Assembly (NCBI RefSeq): GCF_000732925.1
Contig: NZ_CP008953.1
Coordinates: 2,728,001 to 2,792,000, forward strand
Source: Amycolatopsis japonica
GTDB taxonomy: Bacteria > Actinomycetota > Actinomycetes > Mycobacteriales > Pseudonocardiaceae
Length of the DNA: 64,000 bases
Direction of reading: 5' to 3'
The notes under the pieces are model-generated. The model worked only from the letters and a program-made list of their open reading frames with translations, had not been told where the DNA came from and ran no database searches. Every line of letters begins with the position of its first letter. Positions within the stretch are counted from its first letter, which is position 1. Below, in pieces: positions 24,166 to 32,495 of this stretch. The position numbers and the translations under genes are program-made.

Positions 24166-25369
24166 GGCGTTTCGCCGGGACGAACCACACGGTGATGGTC
24201 AACAGCACGGCGAAGACGAGGGCGACGACGTCGAGGGTGAGACCCGGTTGCAGGGCGAGGCCGAAGTACTCGCGTTCGTCGTCGACCGCGTTCAGCATCA
24301 GCACGGTGAGCAGCGTCAGCCCGCCGGCGATGCCGAGCATGACCTGTCCATGGCGGACCCTGGCGAACAGGAGCGCACCACCGGCCACCCACAGCGCGCC
24401 CGCCAGCACGATGCCGAGGCGGGCGAGCAGCAGTGGTGGCCATAGCAGGTCGAACACGTAGTACGCGCGGTGGATCATCATCGCGTCCACCAGCACGTAG
24501 AAACCGAAGAGCATGCTCGCCACCCCGGCCAGGACCGCGAAGACCGACGGCGGCGTCAGGCCGGGACGCGACGGCGCGGACCGGATCGGCACCGGCGTTT
24601 CGATCCCGCTCGCCGCCTGGGCCAGCAGCGGAAGCGCGTGGTCCGGCAGCATGCGCGCGTGTGGCGCTTTCGCCAGCAGACCGCGGAGGACGTCCGCGAG
24701 CGGGCCGGGCGTCCGGTCGATGGCGGGCTGCTCGTTGACGACGGCGTACAGCGTGGCCGCGACGTTCGCCCGCTGGAAGAAGTTCCCGCCCTCGCTCGCG
24801 CTGAGCAGCGTCACGCCGAGCGACCAGAGGTCGGAATGGGGCGTGCCTTCGTGCCCCGCGATCGTTTCAGGGGCGAGGAAGGCCGGTGTGCCCACCGGGT
24901 CGAGGGCCTTGGCGATCCCGAAGCCGGTCAGCTTCACCGCGCCGTCGGGACCCACCAGGATGTTCGCGGGCCGCACGTCCCCGTGCACGACGCCCGCCGT
25001 ATGCGCGGCGGCGAGCGCGCCGAGCACCTTTCCGCCGATGTCGGCCACGAACCGCGGCGGCAGCGGGCCCGCGGACGCGAGGTCCTCCAGGGTCCGGCCC
25101 TCCACCGGGTCCATCACGATGAACGCGCTTCCGTCCGCCACCACGACATCGCGGACGGGCACCACCGACGGGTGATCCACCGCGACGAGGGCTGCCTCCT
25201 TGAGTCGCTCCACGCGGGCCGGCTCGTGCGTGGGGAGCGGCAGCTCCTTGATCGCGACCCGCGGACCGTCCGGCCCGTCCTCGCCGCGCCACAGCACGGC
25301 CGTCCCGTCGCCACCCAGCTTCTCGAGCAGGGTGTAGCGCTCGGCGATCGTGCTGGAAACTGCCGTCAC
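24152..25369 (-). CDS. membrane-anchored Ser/Thr kinase-like protein with altered DFG motif (probable pseudokinase)
   Basis: 405 residues. The N-terminal Hanks-type kinase domain (10-255) has the glycine loop [12 protein letters not shown], the ATP-anchoring K41 (VAIKEL), the catalytic loop [13 protein letters not shown] (D131, N136; HGD instead of HRD) and APETIAG. The Mg-binding DFG reads [10 protein letters not shown], with Gly149 (codon GGC) replacing Asp. The C-terminal 130 residues carry about four membrane segments ([55 protein letters not shown]). It starts at GTG 25369. It is predicted inactive or weakly active, perhaps a signalling scaffold. Confidence 0.88.
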   Translation of the reverse strand: MTAVSSTIAERYTLLEKLGGDGTAVLWRGEDGPDGPRVAIKELPLPTHEPARVERLKEAALVAVDHPSVVPVRDVVVADGSAFIVMDPVEGRTLEDLASAGPLPPRFVADIGGKVLGALAAAHTAGVVHGDVRPANILVGPDGAVKLTGFGIAKALDPVGTPAFLAPETIAGHEGTPHSDLWSLGVTLLSASEGGNFFQRANVAATLYAVVNEQPAIDRTPGPLADVLRGLLAKAPHARMLPDHALPLLAQAASGIETPVPIRSAPSRPGLTPPSVFAVLAGVASMLFGFYVLVDAMMIHRAYYVFDLLWPPLLLARLGIVLAGALWVAGGALLFARVRHGQVMLGIAGGLTLLTVLMLNAVDDEREYFGLALQPGLTLDVVALVFAVLLTITVWFVPAKRPAVG

Positions 25370-25486
25370 AGTAGGGCTCCTCGAATCCTGAAGGGTCTCC
25401 GAGGCACGCTAACCAGGGCTCATGACAAAACGATGAAATGGCCGTTCATCCATAAAGGACCGGCGCGGCTGGATATATTCACAGTC

Positions 25487-27046
25487 ATGCTGACCTTGGC
25501 GGCGCTGGTCGACGACCCGGCCCTGGAACTGCGGGTGGTCGTCCCCGGCCGCGACGGAGCGCTGGCCGGGCAGGTGTTGTGGGTGCACAACACCGAGCTC
25601 CCCGACCCGGGACCGTACGTGCGCGAGCACGAGGTCGTGCTGACCAACGGCCTGTGGCTGGACCGCGTCGATCCGGCGGATTTCGTCGCGAGGGTGGTCG
25701 GCGCCGGAGCGGCGGGGATCATCTTCGGCCTGCGCGTGGAACAACGCGAGACCCCTGCCGCGCTCGCCGACGCCTGCCGGGAAGCCGGGTTGCCGTTGCT
25801 GGAGATCTCGGTGGCGGTGCCGTTCACGGCGGTCACCCGCGCGGCCGCGGCGATCCAGGCCACCGACCGGCAGAACGCGCTGATGTCGTTGGTGCGCCGA
25901 GGCGACGAGCTGACTTCGGCGTTGTCGAGGGGAGCGGGCGCGTCCGGGGTGCTCGCGGTCCTCCGCCGTGAGCACGAACTCCCGCTGGCGGTCGTGGACC
26001 GGATGGGCCGGGAACTGGCGTCCGCCGGCGCCGAACTGGACGCCGGGCAGACGCGCGCCGCGGCCGAGGCGCTGGCCGGGCATCCGCCGCCGCTGGAAGC
26101 GGATCTCGGCGCGGGGACGCGGGCGGCGTTGTTCCCCGTCGGCGCGATCGGGGACGCGGACGCCGCGTTGTTGTGCCTGCGTCCCGCGGCGGAGCTGACG
26201 CGCGGGGAGCGGGACGCGCTGGAGCAGACCGCCCGCTATCTCAGCCTGGAAGTGGCCAGGCACCAGGCGGTGCAGGCGATCGAGATGCGGTTCGCCGTCG
26301 AGCTGCTGGACATGGTGCTCTCCGGCGCGCAGCGGGCCGCGGAGGTGCCCGGCAGGCTGCGGGCCTTCGGGGTCGATCCGGACGGGCCGCTGGCGGTGAT
26401 CGCGCTGGCGTTCGCGGGGGACGAAGCCGCGACCCCGCCGGGGATGGCCGAGGCGGTGACGGACTTCCTCCTGGCGGACGGGCTCCCCGCGGTCGTGGCG
26501 GCGGGCAGCCAGGACGTCGTCGCGGTACTGCCGTTCCGTTCGGGAAGGCAGTCACCCGCCGCCTTCGCGCCGCGGCTGGCGGCGGCGGTGTCGCACCGGC
26601 TTTCCGGTGGGCGCGTGGTCGTCGGGCTCGCCGACCCCGCGCCGGGCGCGGCCGAATTGCGGATGCCGTTGTCGCGTAGCCGCGAAGCCTGCCGTGTGCT
26701 CCGGGGCAGGCGCGGCGGGCCGATCGCGGCGAGTTTCGCCGAGCTGGGCAGCTACCGGCTGCTGCTGGAGTCGCACGACGAGCAGTGGCAGCACACCTTC
26801 GCCGACGCCCTGCTCGGCCCGCTGCGTGAGCACGACCGCGTCCGCGACGGCGAACTGGAGACGACCCTGCGGGCGTTCCTCGATCACGACGGCCAGTGGG
26901 CGGCCACCGCCGCGGCGCTGTTCGTGCACGTCAACACCTTGCGCAACCGGCTGGCCAAGGTCACCGAGCTGACCGGCCGCGACGTCGGGCGGACCGCGGA
27001 CCGGGTCGACCTGTTCCTGGCCTTGGAAGCGGCTCAGTCCGGATAG
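25487..27046 (+). CDS. PucR-family transcriptional regulator
   Basis: 519 residues. The N-terminal PucR domain (1-125: MLTLAALVDDPALELRVVVP; HNTELPDPGPYVREHEVVLT) senses a ligand. A GGDEF-like middle follows (VPGRLRAFGVDPDGPLAVIA), and the C-terminal HTH_30 (450-515: ETTLRAFLDHDGQWAATAAA; LFVHVNTLRNRLAKVTELTG) binds DNA. PucR proteins usually activate purine or amine catabolism genes. Its 3' end overlaps the convergent deacetylase operon by 13 bp, making that operon the obvious candidate target. ATG at 25487. Confidence 0.92.
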   Translation: MLTLAALVDDPALELRVVVPGRDGALAGQVLWVHNTELPDPGPYVREHEVVLTNGLWLDRVDPADFVARVVGAGAAGIIFGLRVEQRETPAALADACREAGLPLLEISVAVPFTAVTRAAAAIQATDRQNALMSLVRRGDELTSALSRGAGASGVLAVLRREHELPLAVVDRMGRELASAGAELDAGQTRAAAEALAGHPPPLEADLGAGTRAALFPVGAIGDADAALLCLRPAAELTRGERDALEQTARYLSLEVARHQAVQAIEMRFAVELLDMVLSGAQRAAEVPGRLRAFGVDPDGPLAVIALAFAGDEAATPPGMAEAVTDFLLADGLPAVVAAGSQDVVAVLPFRSGRQSPAAFAPRLAAAVSHRLSGGRVVVGLADPAPGAAELRMPLSRSREACRVLRGRRGGPIAASFAELGSYRLLLESHDEQWQHTFADALLGPLREHDRVRDGELETTLRAFLDHDGQWAATAAALFVHVNTLRNRLAKVTELTGRDVGRTADRVDLFLALEAAQSG

Positions 27047-27903
27047 ACAGCCGGGTCGATTTCGAGGTGCCGCAACGGTTCCACGGGCAAGGCGGGGTCG
27101 GCCAGCGCCGCGGCCGCCACGTCGCGGCAGCGGGCGAACCGGACGTCACCGAGCCCGAGCCCGAACTCGATGAGCGAGCGCACCGCCTCCAGCCGACCCG
27201 GCCTGCCCGAAAGGAACGGGTGCAGGCACAGGTTGAACAGGCACCGATAGCGGCGCATCGCGTCCAGCTCGGCGCGCCACATCTCCAGCACCCGTATCGG
27301 CGACGTGATCACCGAGCCGATGTGCGGCGCGGGAAGGAACGCGTACTGCTCCCAATCGTCGAGCGACCAGTGCACGGGCAGTTCGGCGATCCGGCCGGCC
27401 CCGGTCTCGATCAGGTACGGCCGGTCGTCGGCCATCAGCGACGAGTCGTAGCTCAGCCCGTGTTCGGCCACGAGCGCCGGAGTGTCCCAAGTGGACTCCC
27501 AGCCCGCCGCGCGATGACCGCTGATCTCGATGTCCTGCGCGGCGAACACCGCCATGCCCCGTTCGAAATCGGCTCGCTGCTCGGCCGCGGTCATCGCGGT
27601 CGGCGGCCGGTGGCTGTAGGAATGGTGGGCCACCTCGTGCCCCCGTTCCACGATCGCGGCGGCGAGGCCGGGCCGCTGTTCGGCGACCCAGCCCGGCACG
27701 AAGAACGTCGCGGGCACGGCCAGTTCGTCGAGCAGATCGAGGACGCGCGGCACCCCGACCCGGGGCCCGTACGCCTGATGGGACATGGTCGACAGGTGGT
27801 CCGCGTAGCCCCGTCCTCGGGCGAGGATCGGGGATTCCGCGTCGACGTCGAAGGTCAGGGTCGCGACCGCGGCCGCGCCGCCGTGCCAGCTTGCTTCCGT
27901 CAC
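27034..27903 (-). CDS. polysaccharide deacetylase-family (allantoinase-like) protein
   Basis: 289 residues, cytoplasmic (no signal peptide). It is a NodB-type fold with the metal-binding TFDVDAES (D19/D21) and HEVAHHSYSH (H94, H98) motifs, and GHRAAGWESTWDTPALVAEH. The length and lack of export signal resemble PuuE-type allantoinases and related peptidoglycan-deacetylase-fold hydrolases that act on small C-N ring compounds rather than cell wall. The GTG at 27903 overlaps the upstream oxidoreductase stop (GTGA). It is the third gene of an operon with a DUF1989 protein and an old-yellow-enzyme; the substrate is not known. Confidence 0.85.
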   Translation of the reverse strand: MTEASWHGGAAAVATLTFDVDAESPILARGRGYADHLSTMSHQAYGPRVGVPRVLDLLDELAVPATFFVPGWVAEQRPGLAAAIVERGHEVAHHSYSHRPPTAMTAAEQRADFERGMAVFAAQDIEISGHRAAGWESTWDTPALVAEHGLSYDSSLMADDRPYLIETGAGRIAELPVHWSLDDWEQYAFLPAPHIGSVITSPIRVLEMWRAELDAMRRYRCLFNLCLHPFLSGRPGRLEAVRSLIEFGLGLGDVRFARCRDVAAAALADPALPVEPLRHLEIDPAVYPD

Positions 27904-29012
27904 GCCTGCCGACTCTCCCGCCAACGGCGCGCGTTCGCCACCGTGACCGTCGGGGAGACCATCGCCCGGTCGAACTCGGCCAGCGGTTCCGCCGCCGCGA
28001 CGCGCGCGGGCAGATCGGGGTTGGCCAGCGCGCCGTGCCCGATCGACAGCAGGTCCGCGTGCCCGCCGGTCAGGACCTCGTGCGCCTGCGCGAGGTCGTG
28101 CATCCCGCCGTTGGCGATCACCGGCAGCCCGGTGACCTGCCGGGCGAGCGCGGTGATCGTGCCGCCGTCGGCCAGTTTCGCCGTCTCCAGCCAGTTCCGC
28201 CCTTCGCTGGCGATGTGGAGATACTGCGCGCCAGCCTCGGCGACCGCGGCGAAGATCACCTCGGCGTCGGCGCGGCCGCCCGGCCAGCGATAGGTGAAGT
28301 CGTTGACCTTGGTCTGCGACAACCGCACGCCGGTCACCAGCTCCGGCACGGCTTCGGCGACGGCGGTCACGACCTGCGCGGTCAGCCGGATCCGGTTCGC
28401 GACCGGTCCGCCGTAGGAGTCGGTGCGGTGATTGGTGTAGTCGGTGAGGAACTGGTCGAGCAGGTATCCGTTGGCCGCGTGCACCTCGACGCCGTCGAAG
28501 CCGGCCTGACGGGCACGCACGGCGGCGGCCGCGAAGCCGTCGATGACGTCGTCGATCTCGGCGGTGGTCAGTTCACGGGGGACCGGCCACGGCCCGGAAC
28601 CGCCGTACGCGCGCATCTTCTCGCCGCGCGGCTGGACGGCCGACGGACCGACGGTGTTCGGATGGCCCTGCGCGATGGCCCCGGCGTGCATGAGCTGCGC
28701 GATCATCCTGCCGCCCGCGGCGCGGACTCCGGCGGTGACCACCCGCCAGCCCGCGACGTGTTCGTCCCGCGCGAGGCCGGGCTGGTTGAGGTATCCCTGG
28801 CTGGCCTCGCTGTCGGGGTAGGTGCCCTCGCTGAACACCAGCCCGAAACCGCCGCGGGCGAATTCGGCGTAGTAGTCGGCCATTTCGCCGGTCGGGGTGC
28901 CGTCGGGCCGCGCGGAGACGCGGGACATCGGGGCGACGGCGTAGCGGTTGCGCAGCGCGAGACCGCCGAGGCCGGCCGGGGTGAGAGCGGGGTGTTCGAC
29001 GGTGGTCGTCAT
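27900..29012 (-). CDS. NADH:flavin oxidoreductase of the old-yellow-enzyme family
   Basis: 370 residues, an FMN TIM barrel. It shows LRNRYAVAPMSRVSARPDGT, MIAQLMHAGAIAQGHPNT, the substrate-carbonyl-binding segment VEVHAANGYLLDQFL, NHRTDSYGGPVANRIRL and the C-terminal phosphate-binding VIANGGM..LLSIGHGALANPD. Stand-alone OYE size with no 4Fe-4S extension. It reduces an activated C=C or C=N bond in an unknown substrate. It overlaps its neighbours on both sides by 4 bp, so it is tightly coupled to DUF1989 and the deacetylase. Confidence 0.92.
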   Translation of the reverse strand: MTTTVEHPALTPAGLGGLALRNRYAVAPMSRVSARPDGTPTGEMADYYAEFARGGFGLVFSEGTYPDSEASQGYLNQPGLARDEHVAGWRVVTAGVRAAGGRMIAQLMHAGAIAQGHPNTVGPSAVQPRGEKMRAYGGSGPWPVPRELTTAEIDDVIDGFAAAAVRARQAGFDGVEVHAANGYLLDQFLTDYTNHRTDSYGGPVANRIRLTAQVVTAVAEAVPELVTGVRLSQTKVNDFTYRWPGGRADAEVIFAAVAEAGAQYLHIASEGRNWLETAKLADGGTITALARQVTGLPVIANGGMHDLAQAHEVLTGGHADLLSIGHGALANPDLPARVAAAEPLAEFDRAMVSPTVTVANARRWRESRQA

Positions 29013-29626
29013 GACCGGGTTCCTCCATTGTGGACGGTTTCGATGGCGAGCGGGGAGAGTCCGGCTTCACTGATCCGGACGAGGTCTTGCGGGCAGGCGG
29101 AGACCACGACGACGCAGTCCATCTCGGCCCGCAGGGTCACCGCGTCGCCGGGCCGCGAGGTCGCGGTGAGCCAGTTCAGGCGTCCGTCCTCGCCGACCGG
29201 GACGCGCATGAAGACGTTGATCGGCTGCGGGGTCGGGCCGGTGAAGCCCAGGCCCTCCGCTGCCAGCGCCTCTCGCAGGTTCACGGCGCAGGACCGGTGG
29301 TCCGGTGCGCCCAGCGCGGTGTACCGGGCCGGGTCACACGCCGGGATGAGCATGTCGTGCTCGCCGGGTGAGGTGTCTTCGACGAGCGTGAGGATCGGGC
29401 GGCGCAGGTCGGTCAGGAAGGCCTCGCCGACGGCGGGGAACAGCCTGTCGACGCCGGCGCGGGTGTGCGCCGCGCTGTGGTGCTCGGCCAGTTCGGCCCC
29501 GCCGCCGTCGCGGAAGGCGAACACGTCCCCGACCTGGCCGCCGTCGACGTCGATCACGCGGATCAGGTCGCCTGCGGCCACGCGGACGGCCCTGCCGGTC
29601 CCTGGTGGCACTTCCGTTCTGCTCAT
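29009..29626 (-). CDS. DUF1989 / urea-carboxylase-associated family protein
   Basis: 205 residues from ATG 29626 (MSRTEVPPGTGRAVRVAAGD). It has the DUF1989 pattern: LIRVIDVDGGQVGDVFAFRD, SPGEHDMLIPACDPARYTAL, DHRSCAVNLREALAAEG and PQPINVFMRVPVGEDGRLN, with conserved Cys and acidic residues. Family members are found beside urea carboxylase, guanidine and purine degradation genes, but their reaction is poorly defined. First gene of the - strand operon with OYE and deacetylase, it faces the MarR gene across a 239-bp divergent gap that holds repeat array A. Confidence 0.85.
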   Translation of the reverse strand: MSRTEVPPGTGRAVRVAAGDLIRVIDVDGGQVGDVFAFRDGGGAELAEHHSAAHTRAGVDRLFPAVGEAFLTDLRRPILTLVEDTSPGEHDMLIPACDPARYTALGAPDHRSCAVNLREALAAEGLGFTGPTPQPINVFMRVPVGEDGRLNWLTATSRPGDAVTLRAEMDCVVVVSACPQDLVRISEAGLSPLAIETVHNGGTRS

Positions 29627-29713
29627 GCCCCCAGCAAACAGGGCGGGACCGACGTCTCGCCATGGAGAAACCTCCATGATCAAGCACCCAAGATAGACAA
29701 ACCTCCAGGCCAA

Positions 29714-29811
29714 TCACGCGTGATTGAAGCCGGAACTCGCGTGATTGAAGGCGGAACAGCGTGTTCCGGCTGGAATCACGCGAGTTCCGGCTCCAAGCAC
29801 GCGAGTTCCGG
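29714..29811. repeat. palindromic 21-nt repeat array A
   Basis: Two tandem 21-nt units (29714-29734, 29735-29755; core CGCGTGATTGAAG.CGGA) are followed by an 8-nt spacer and two inverted units (29764-29784, 29785-29805; TTCCGGCT..AA.CACGCGAG). The same unit architecture occurs at 41235-41327 and 60009-60122. Here it lies in a divergent promoter region. Confidence 0.8.
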
Positions 29812-29818
29812 GTAAAAG

Positions 29819-29836
29819 TAGTTTCGACTTTGACCA
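29819..29836 (+). promoter_or_regulatory. putative MarR operator, copy 1 (own promoter)
   Basis: TAGTTTCGACTTTGACCA lies 30 nt upstream of the MarR start. It matches 14 of 18 positions with the reverse complement of 30443-30460 in front of the fumarylacetoacetase operon. The shared form is TAGTTNNNACTTTGACYA, a partly palindromic 18-mer of the size bound by MarR dimers. Confidence 0.55.
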
Positions 29837-29865
29837 TTTTCGCAGGACCGGGTTACTGTGCGCCG

Positions 29866-30399
29866 ATGGAAGACGTGGACGCGGCCGGGCTGGACTTCTG
29901 GTCGTTCGTGGCGCTGGCGAACCGGCGGCTCGCGCAGGAGTACGGCTTCCGTCACCAGCTGGCGACCGAGGTGCTGCTGACCCTCAATCGCGCCTCCGAC
30001 CTGGTGACTTACGATCTCGAAGCCGCGGTGCACCGGCCGCGCGGACGGTCCTGGTCGGCGTTCCGGCTGCTGTTCGTGGTGTGGCTCGCCGGATCGCTCG
30101 AACCGACCAGCGCCGCCCGGCTGACCGGGATGAGCCGGGCCGCGGTGTCGAATCTGGTCAAGACGCTGGTCGCCGAGGGGATGCTCGACCGGGCCCCGGA
30201 CGAGCGCGACGGACGTTCGGTGCGGTTGTCGCTCACCGACGCCGGACAAGAGGAGATGGTCTCGGTCTTCCGCGAGCACAACGAACGCGAATTCGGCTGG
30301 ACGAACGCGTTGACCGAGACCGAACAGCGCATCCTCGTGATGCTGCTGGGCAAGCTGATCACCAGCCGCGCCGAGTTCGGCACCCGGAGCCGCAAGTAG
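29866..30399 (+). CDS. MarR-family transcriptional regulator, probably of tyrosine/homogentisate catabolism
   Basis: 177 residues. The winged helix is visible as AFRLLFVVWLAGSLEPTSAA, RLTGMSRAAVSNLVKTLVAE and GMLDRAPDERDGRSVRLSLT, with flanking helices for dimerisation. ATG at 29866. It is followed on the same strand by an unknown gene and fumarylacetoacetase. Matching operator-like sequences in front of itself (29819) and that operon (30443) suggest autoregulation plus control of the pathway. The inducer would be an aromatic catabolite such as homogentisate (inference). Confidence 0.9.
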   Translation: MEDVDAAGLDFWSFVALANRRLAQEYGFRHQLATEVLLTLNRASDLVTYDLEAAVHRPRGRSWSAFRLLFVVWLAGSLEPTSAARLTGMSRAAVSNLVKTLVAEGMLDRAPDERDGRSVRLSLTDAGQEEMVSVFREHNEREFGWTNALTETEQRILVMLLGKLITSRAEFGTRSRK

Positions 30400-30442
30400 G
30401 CCTTCCCGTCGCCCGGAAGACCGGACTACGCTGCCCGATGGA

Positions 30443-30460
30443 TAGTCAAAGTGTGAACTA
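30443..30460 (-). promoter_or_regulatory. putative MarR operator, copy 2 (fumarylacetoacetase operon)
   Basis: TAGTCAAAGTGTGAACTA on +, the reverse complement of TAGTTCACACTTTGACTA. It lies 20 nt before the ATG at 30480 and pairs with 29819-29836. The proximity to the start fits repression by steric block. Confidence 0.55.
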
Positions 30461-30479
30461 AATCGGCGAGGAGGAGACC

Positions 30480-31322
30480 ATGGTGGACGGCGGACCGATT
30501 CCCGCGCTCTTCGCCGGGCTGTGCGACGACGCCGCGGTGTTCCCGCCGGGCCTGGCTCCACTACCGGACGCCGTAGCCGCACACGATGAGCATCTCGGTG
30601 CCTGGTACGCCGGCCTGGTCGGGCCCTTGGTCATCGCCGCGACAGCGCTCGGCGACCTCGCCGAAGTGCTGGACGGTCGCGAGACCCCGCTGCCGGTCTC
30701 GGTGACCCTGCCCGGCGGACCCGCGCAGCTCGACGGAGTGAACGAGGCCGTCGCGAAGCTCCCGGTGAAACTCGAAGCGCTCGAGATCGCCGTCCCGGAC
30801 GGGATGGGTCCGGACGAGGTGTTCGCCGCGCTTTCCCGCGCCACCGCGCCGGTCTTCGTCGAGATCCCGCGTGACGAGCGGCGCGTCCCGCTGCTGACCG
30901 CCCTTTCCGGCACCGGCCACCAGGCGAAGTTCCGCACCGGCGGCGTCCGCGCCGACCTGTACCCCGACGAAGCCGAACTCGCCGCCGCGGTCCGTGCGGC
31001 GGTCGCGGCGGGGGTGCCGTTCAAGGCCACCGCGGGGCTGCACCACGCCCTCCGCAACACCGATCCGGAGACCGGCTTCGAACAGCACGGCTTCCTCAAC
31101 CTGATGCTCGCCACCGACGCCGTCCTCACCGGCGGCGACGCCGAAGCCGTTCTCGCCGAACGAGACGGCGCCGTCGTCGCCGAGCGGCTCCGCGCACTGG
31201 ACGCGGATCGCGTCGCCACGGTCCGCGCGGGCTTCACGTCGTTCGGCACCTGCAGCATCACCGACCCCCTGACCGAACTGGCCGGACTCGGCCTGCTCGA
31301 GGCGCCCCGAGGAGAGGCATGA
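30480..31322 (+). CDS. conserved hypothetical protein, partner of fumarylacetoacetase
   Basis: 280 residues, soluble, no signal peptide. Segments such as ALFAGLCDDAAVFPPGLAPL, GHQAKFRTGGVRADLYPDEA, FKATAGLHHALRNTDPETGF and QHGFLNLMLATDAVL suggest an alpha/beta (possibly TIM-barrel) enzyme-like fold, with the conserved K and H of KATAGLHH. I do not recognise a named function. It overlaps fumarylacetoacetase by 4 bp (ATGA), so a linked role in the tyrosine pathway is likely. GGAGGAG lies just before ATG 30480. Confidence 0.75.
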   Translation: MVDGGPIPALFAGLCDDAAVFPPGLAPLPDAVAAHDEHLGAWYAGLVGPLVIAATALGDLAEVLDGRETPLPVSVTLPGGPAQLDGVNEAVAKLPVKLEALEIAVPDGMGPDEVFAALSRATAPVFVEIPRDERRVPLLTALSGTGHQAKFRTGGVRADLYPDEAELAAAVRAAVAAGVPFKATAGLHHALRNTDPETGFEQHGFLNLMLATDAVLTGGDAEAVLAERDGAVVAERLRALDADRVATVRAGFTSFGTCSITDPLTELAGLGLLEAPRGEA

Positions 31323-32494
31323 CCACGATCGACATCCCCGCAGGCTCCCTGTTCGGGATCGACAACCTGCCGTACGGCGTGTTCTCCGTCGACGGCGATT
31401 CCCCGCGCGTCGGCGTGCGCGTCGGCGATTCCGTCGTCGACCTGGCCGCGGCGCTCGGCGACGACGTGTTCGCCGCGCCGACGCTGAACCCGTTCATGGC
31501 GCAGGGATACGACCGCTGGGTGGCGGTCCGCGAGCGGATCCGCGACCTGGTCTCCGGCGAACTCCCCGACGGCGCGGTCCACGCGATCGGACGGGTGACA
31601 CCGCACCTGCCGATCGAGGTCGCCGACTACGTCGACTTCTACGCCTCCGAACATCACGCCTCGAACGTCGGCAGGCTGTTCCGCCCCGACGCGGAACCGT
31701 TGCTGCCCAACTGGAAGCACCTCCCGGTCGGTTACCACGGGCGCTCCGGCACGGTCCTGGTCTCCGGTACGGACATCGTGCGCCCGAACGGTCAGCGCAA
31801 GGCCCCGGCCGACACGGCGCCGGTGTTCGGGCCGAGCGCGCGGCTCGACATCGAGGCGGAGATGGGGTTCGTCGTCGGCACCGGTACGCCGCTGAACACC
31901 CCGATCACGCCGGACGATTTCCCCCGCCACGTCTTCGGCGCGGTCCTGCTCAACGACTGGTCGGCCCGCGACATCCAGGCGTGGGAGTACGTCCCGCTGG
32001 GCCCGCACCTCGGCAAGAGCTTCGCGACCTCGATCTCCCCGTGGGTGGTGCCGATCCTGGCGCTGGAAGCCGCCCGGATCCCGCTGCCGGGGCAGACCGA
32101 TCCGGAACCGCTGCCGTACCTGCGGGAGAGCGACCCGTGGGGGCTCGACATCGACCTCGTCATCGAATGGAACGGCGAGGAGGTCAGCCGCCCGCCGTTC
32201 CGCGAGATGTACTGGTCACCCGCGCAGATGCTCGCGCACCTGACGGTCAACGGCGCCTCGTCGCGCACGGGTGACCTGTACGGCTCCGGCACGATCTCCG
32301 GACCGGAGAAGCGCCAGCGCGGCGCGTTCCTCGAATTGTCCTGGGGCGGCAAGGAACCGCTCACGGTCAAGGGGGAGGAGCGCACCTTCCTGCAGGACGG
32401 CGACGAGGTCGTGATCACCGGCACCGCGCCCGGCGCGAACGGTTCGCGGATCGGGTTCGGCGAGGTGCGGGGACGCGTGCTGCCCGCACGGTGA
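31319..32494 (+). CDS. fahA: fumarylacetoacetase
   Basis: 391 residues. It hydrolyses fumarylacetoacetate to fumarate and acetoacetate, the last step of tyrosine/homogentisate degradation. The SH3-like N-terminal domain (1-115) is followed by the catalytic domain with YVDFYASEHHASNVGRLFRP (catalytic His), PVGYHGRSGTV, DIEAEMGFVVG (metal-binding Glu pair), LLNDWSARDIQAWEY (metal Asp), LGPHLGKSFATSISPWVV and GSGTISGPEKRQRGAFLELS. Homogentisate dioxygenase and HPPD are not in this window. Convergent with livK only 1 bp away. Confidence 0.96.
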   Translation: MTTIDIPAGSLFGIDNLPYGVFSVDGDSPRVGVRVGDSVVDLAAALGDDVFAAPTLNPFMAQGYDRWVAVRERIRDLVSGELPDGAVHAIGRVTPHLPIEVADYVDFYASEHHASNVGRLFRPDAEPLLPNWKHLPVGYHGRSGTVLVSGTDIVRPNGQRKAPADTAPVFGPSARLDIEAEMGFVVGTGTPLNTPITPDDFPRHVFGAVLLNDWSARDIQAWEYVPLGPHLGKSFATSISPWVVPILALEAARIPLPGQTDPEPLPYLRESDPWGLDIDLVIEWNGEEVSRPPFREMYWSPAQMLAHLTVNGASSRTGDLYGSGTISGPEKRQRGAFLELSWGGKEPLTVKGEERTFLQDGDEVVITGTAPGANGSRIGFGEVRGRVLPAR

Positions 32495-32495
32495 C

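Noticed and set aside
29714..29811. CRISPR-like array
   Set aside because: Repeats are inverted in the second half, units abut without 30-40 nt unique spacers, and no cas genes are present.
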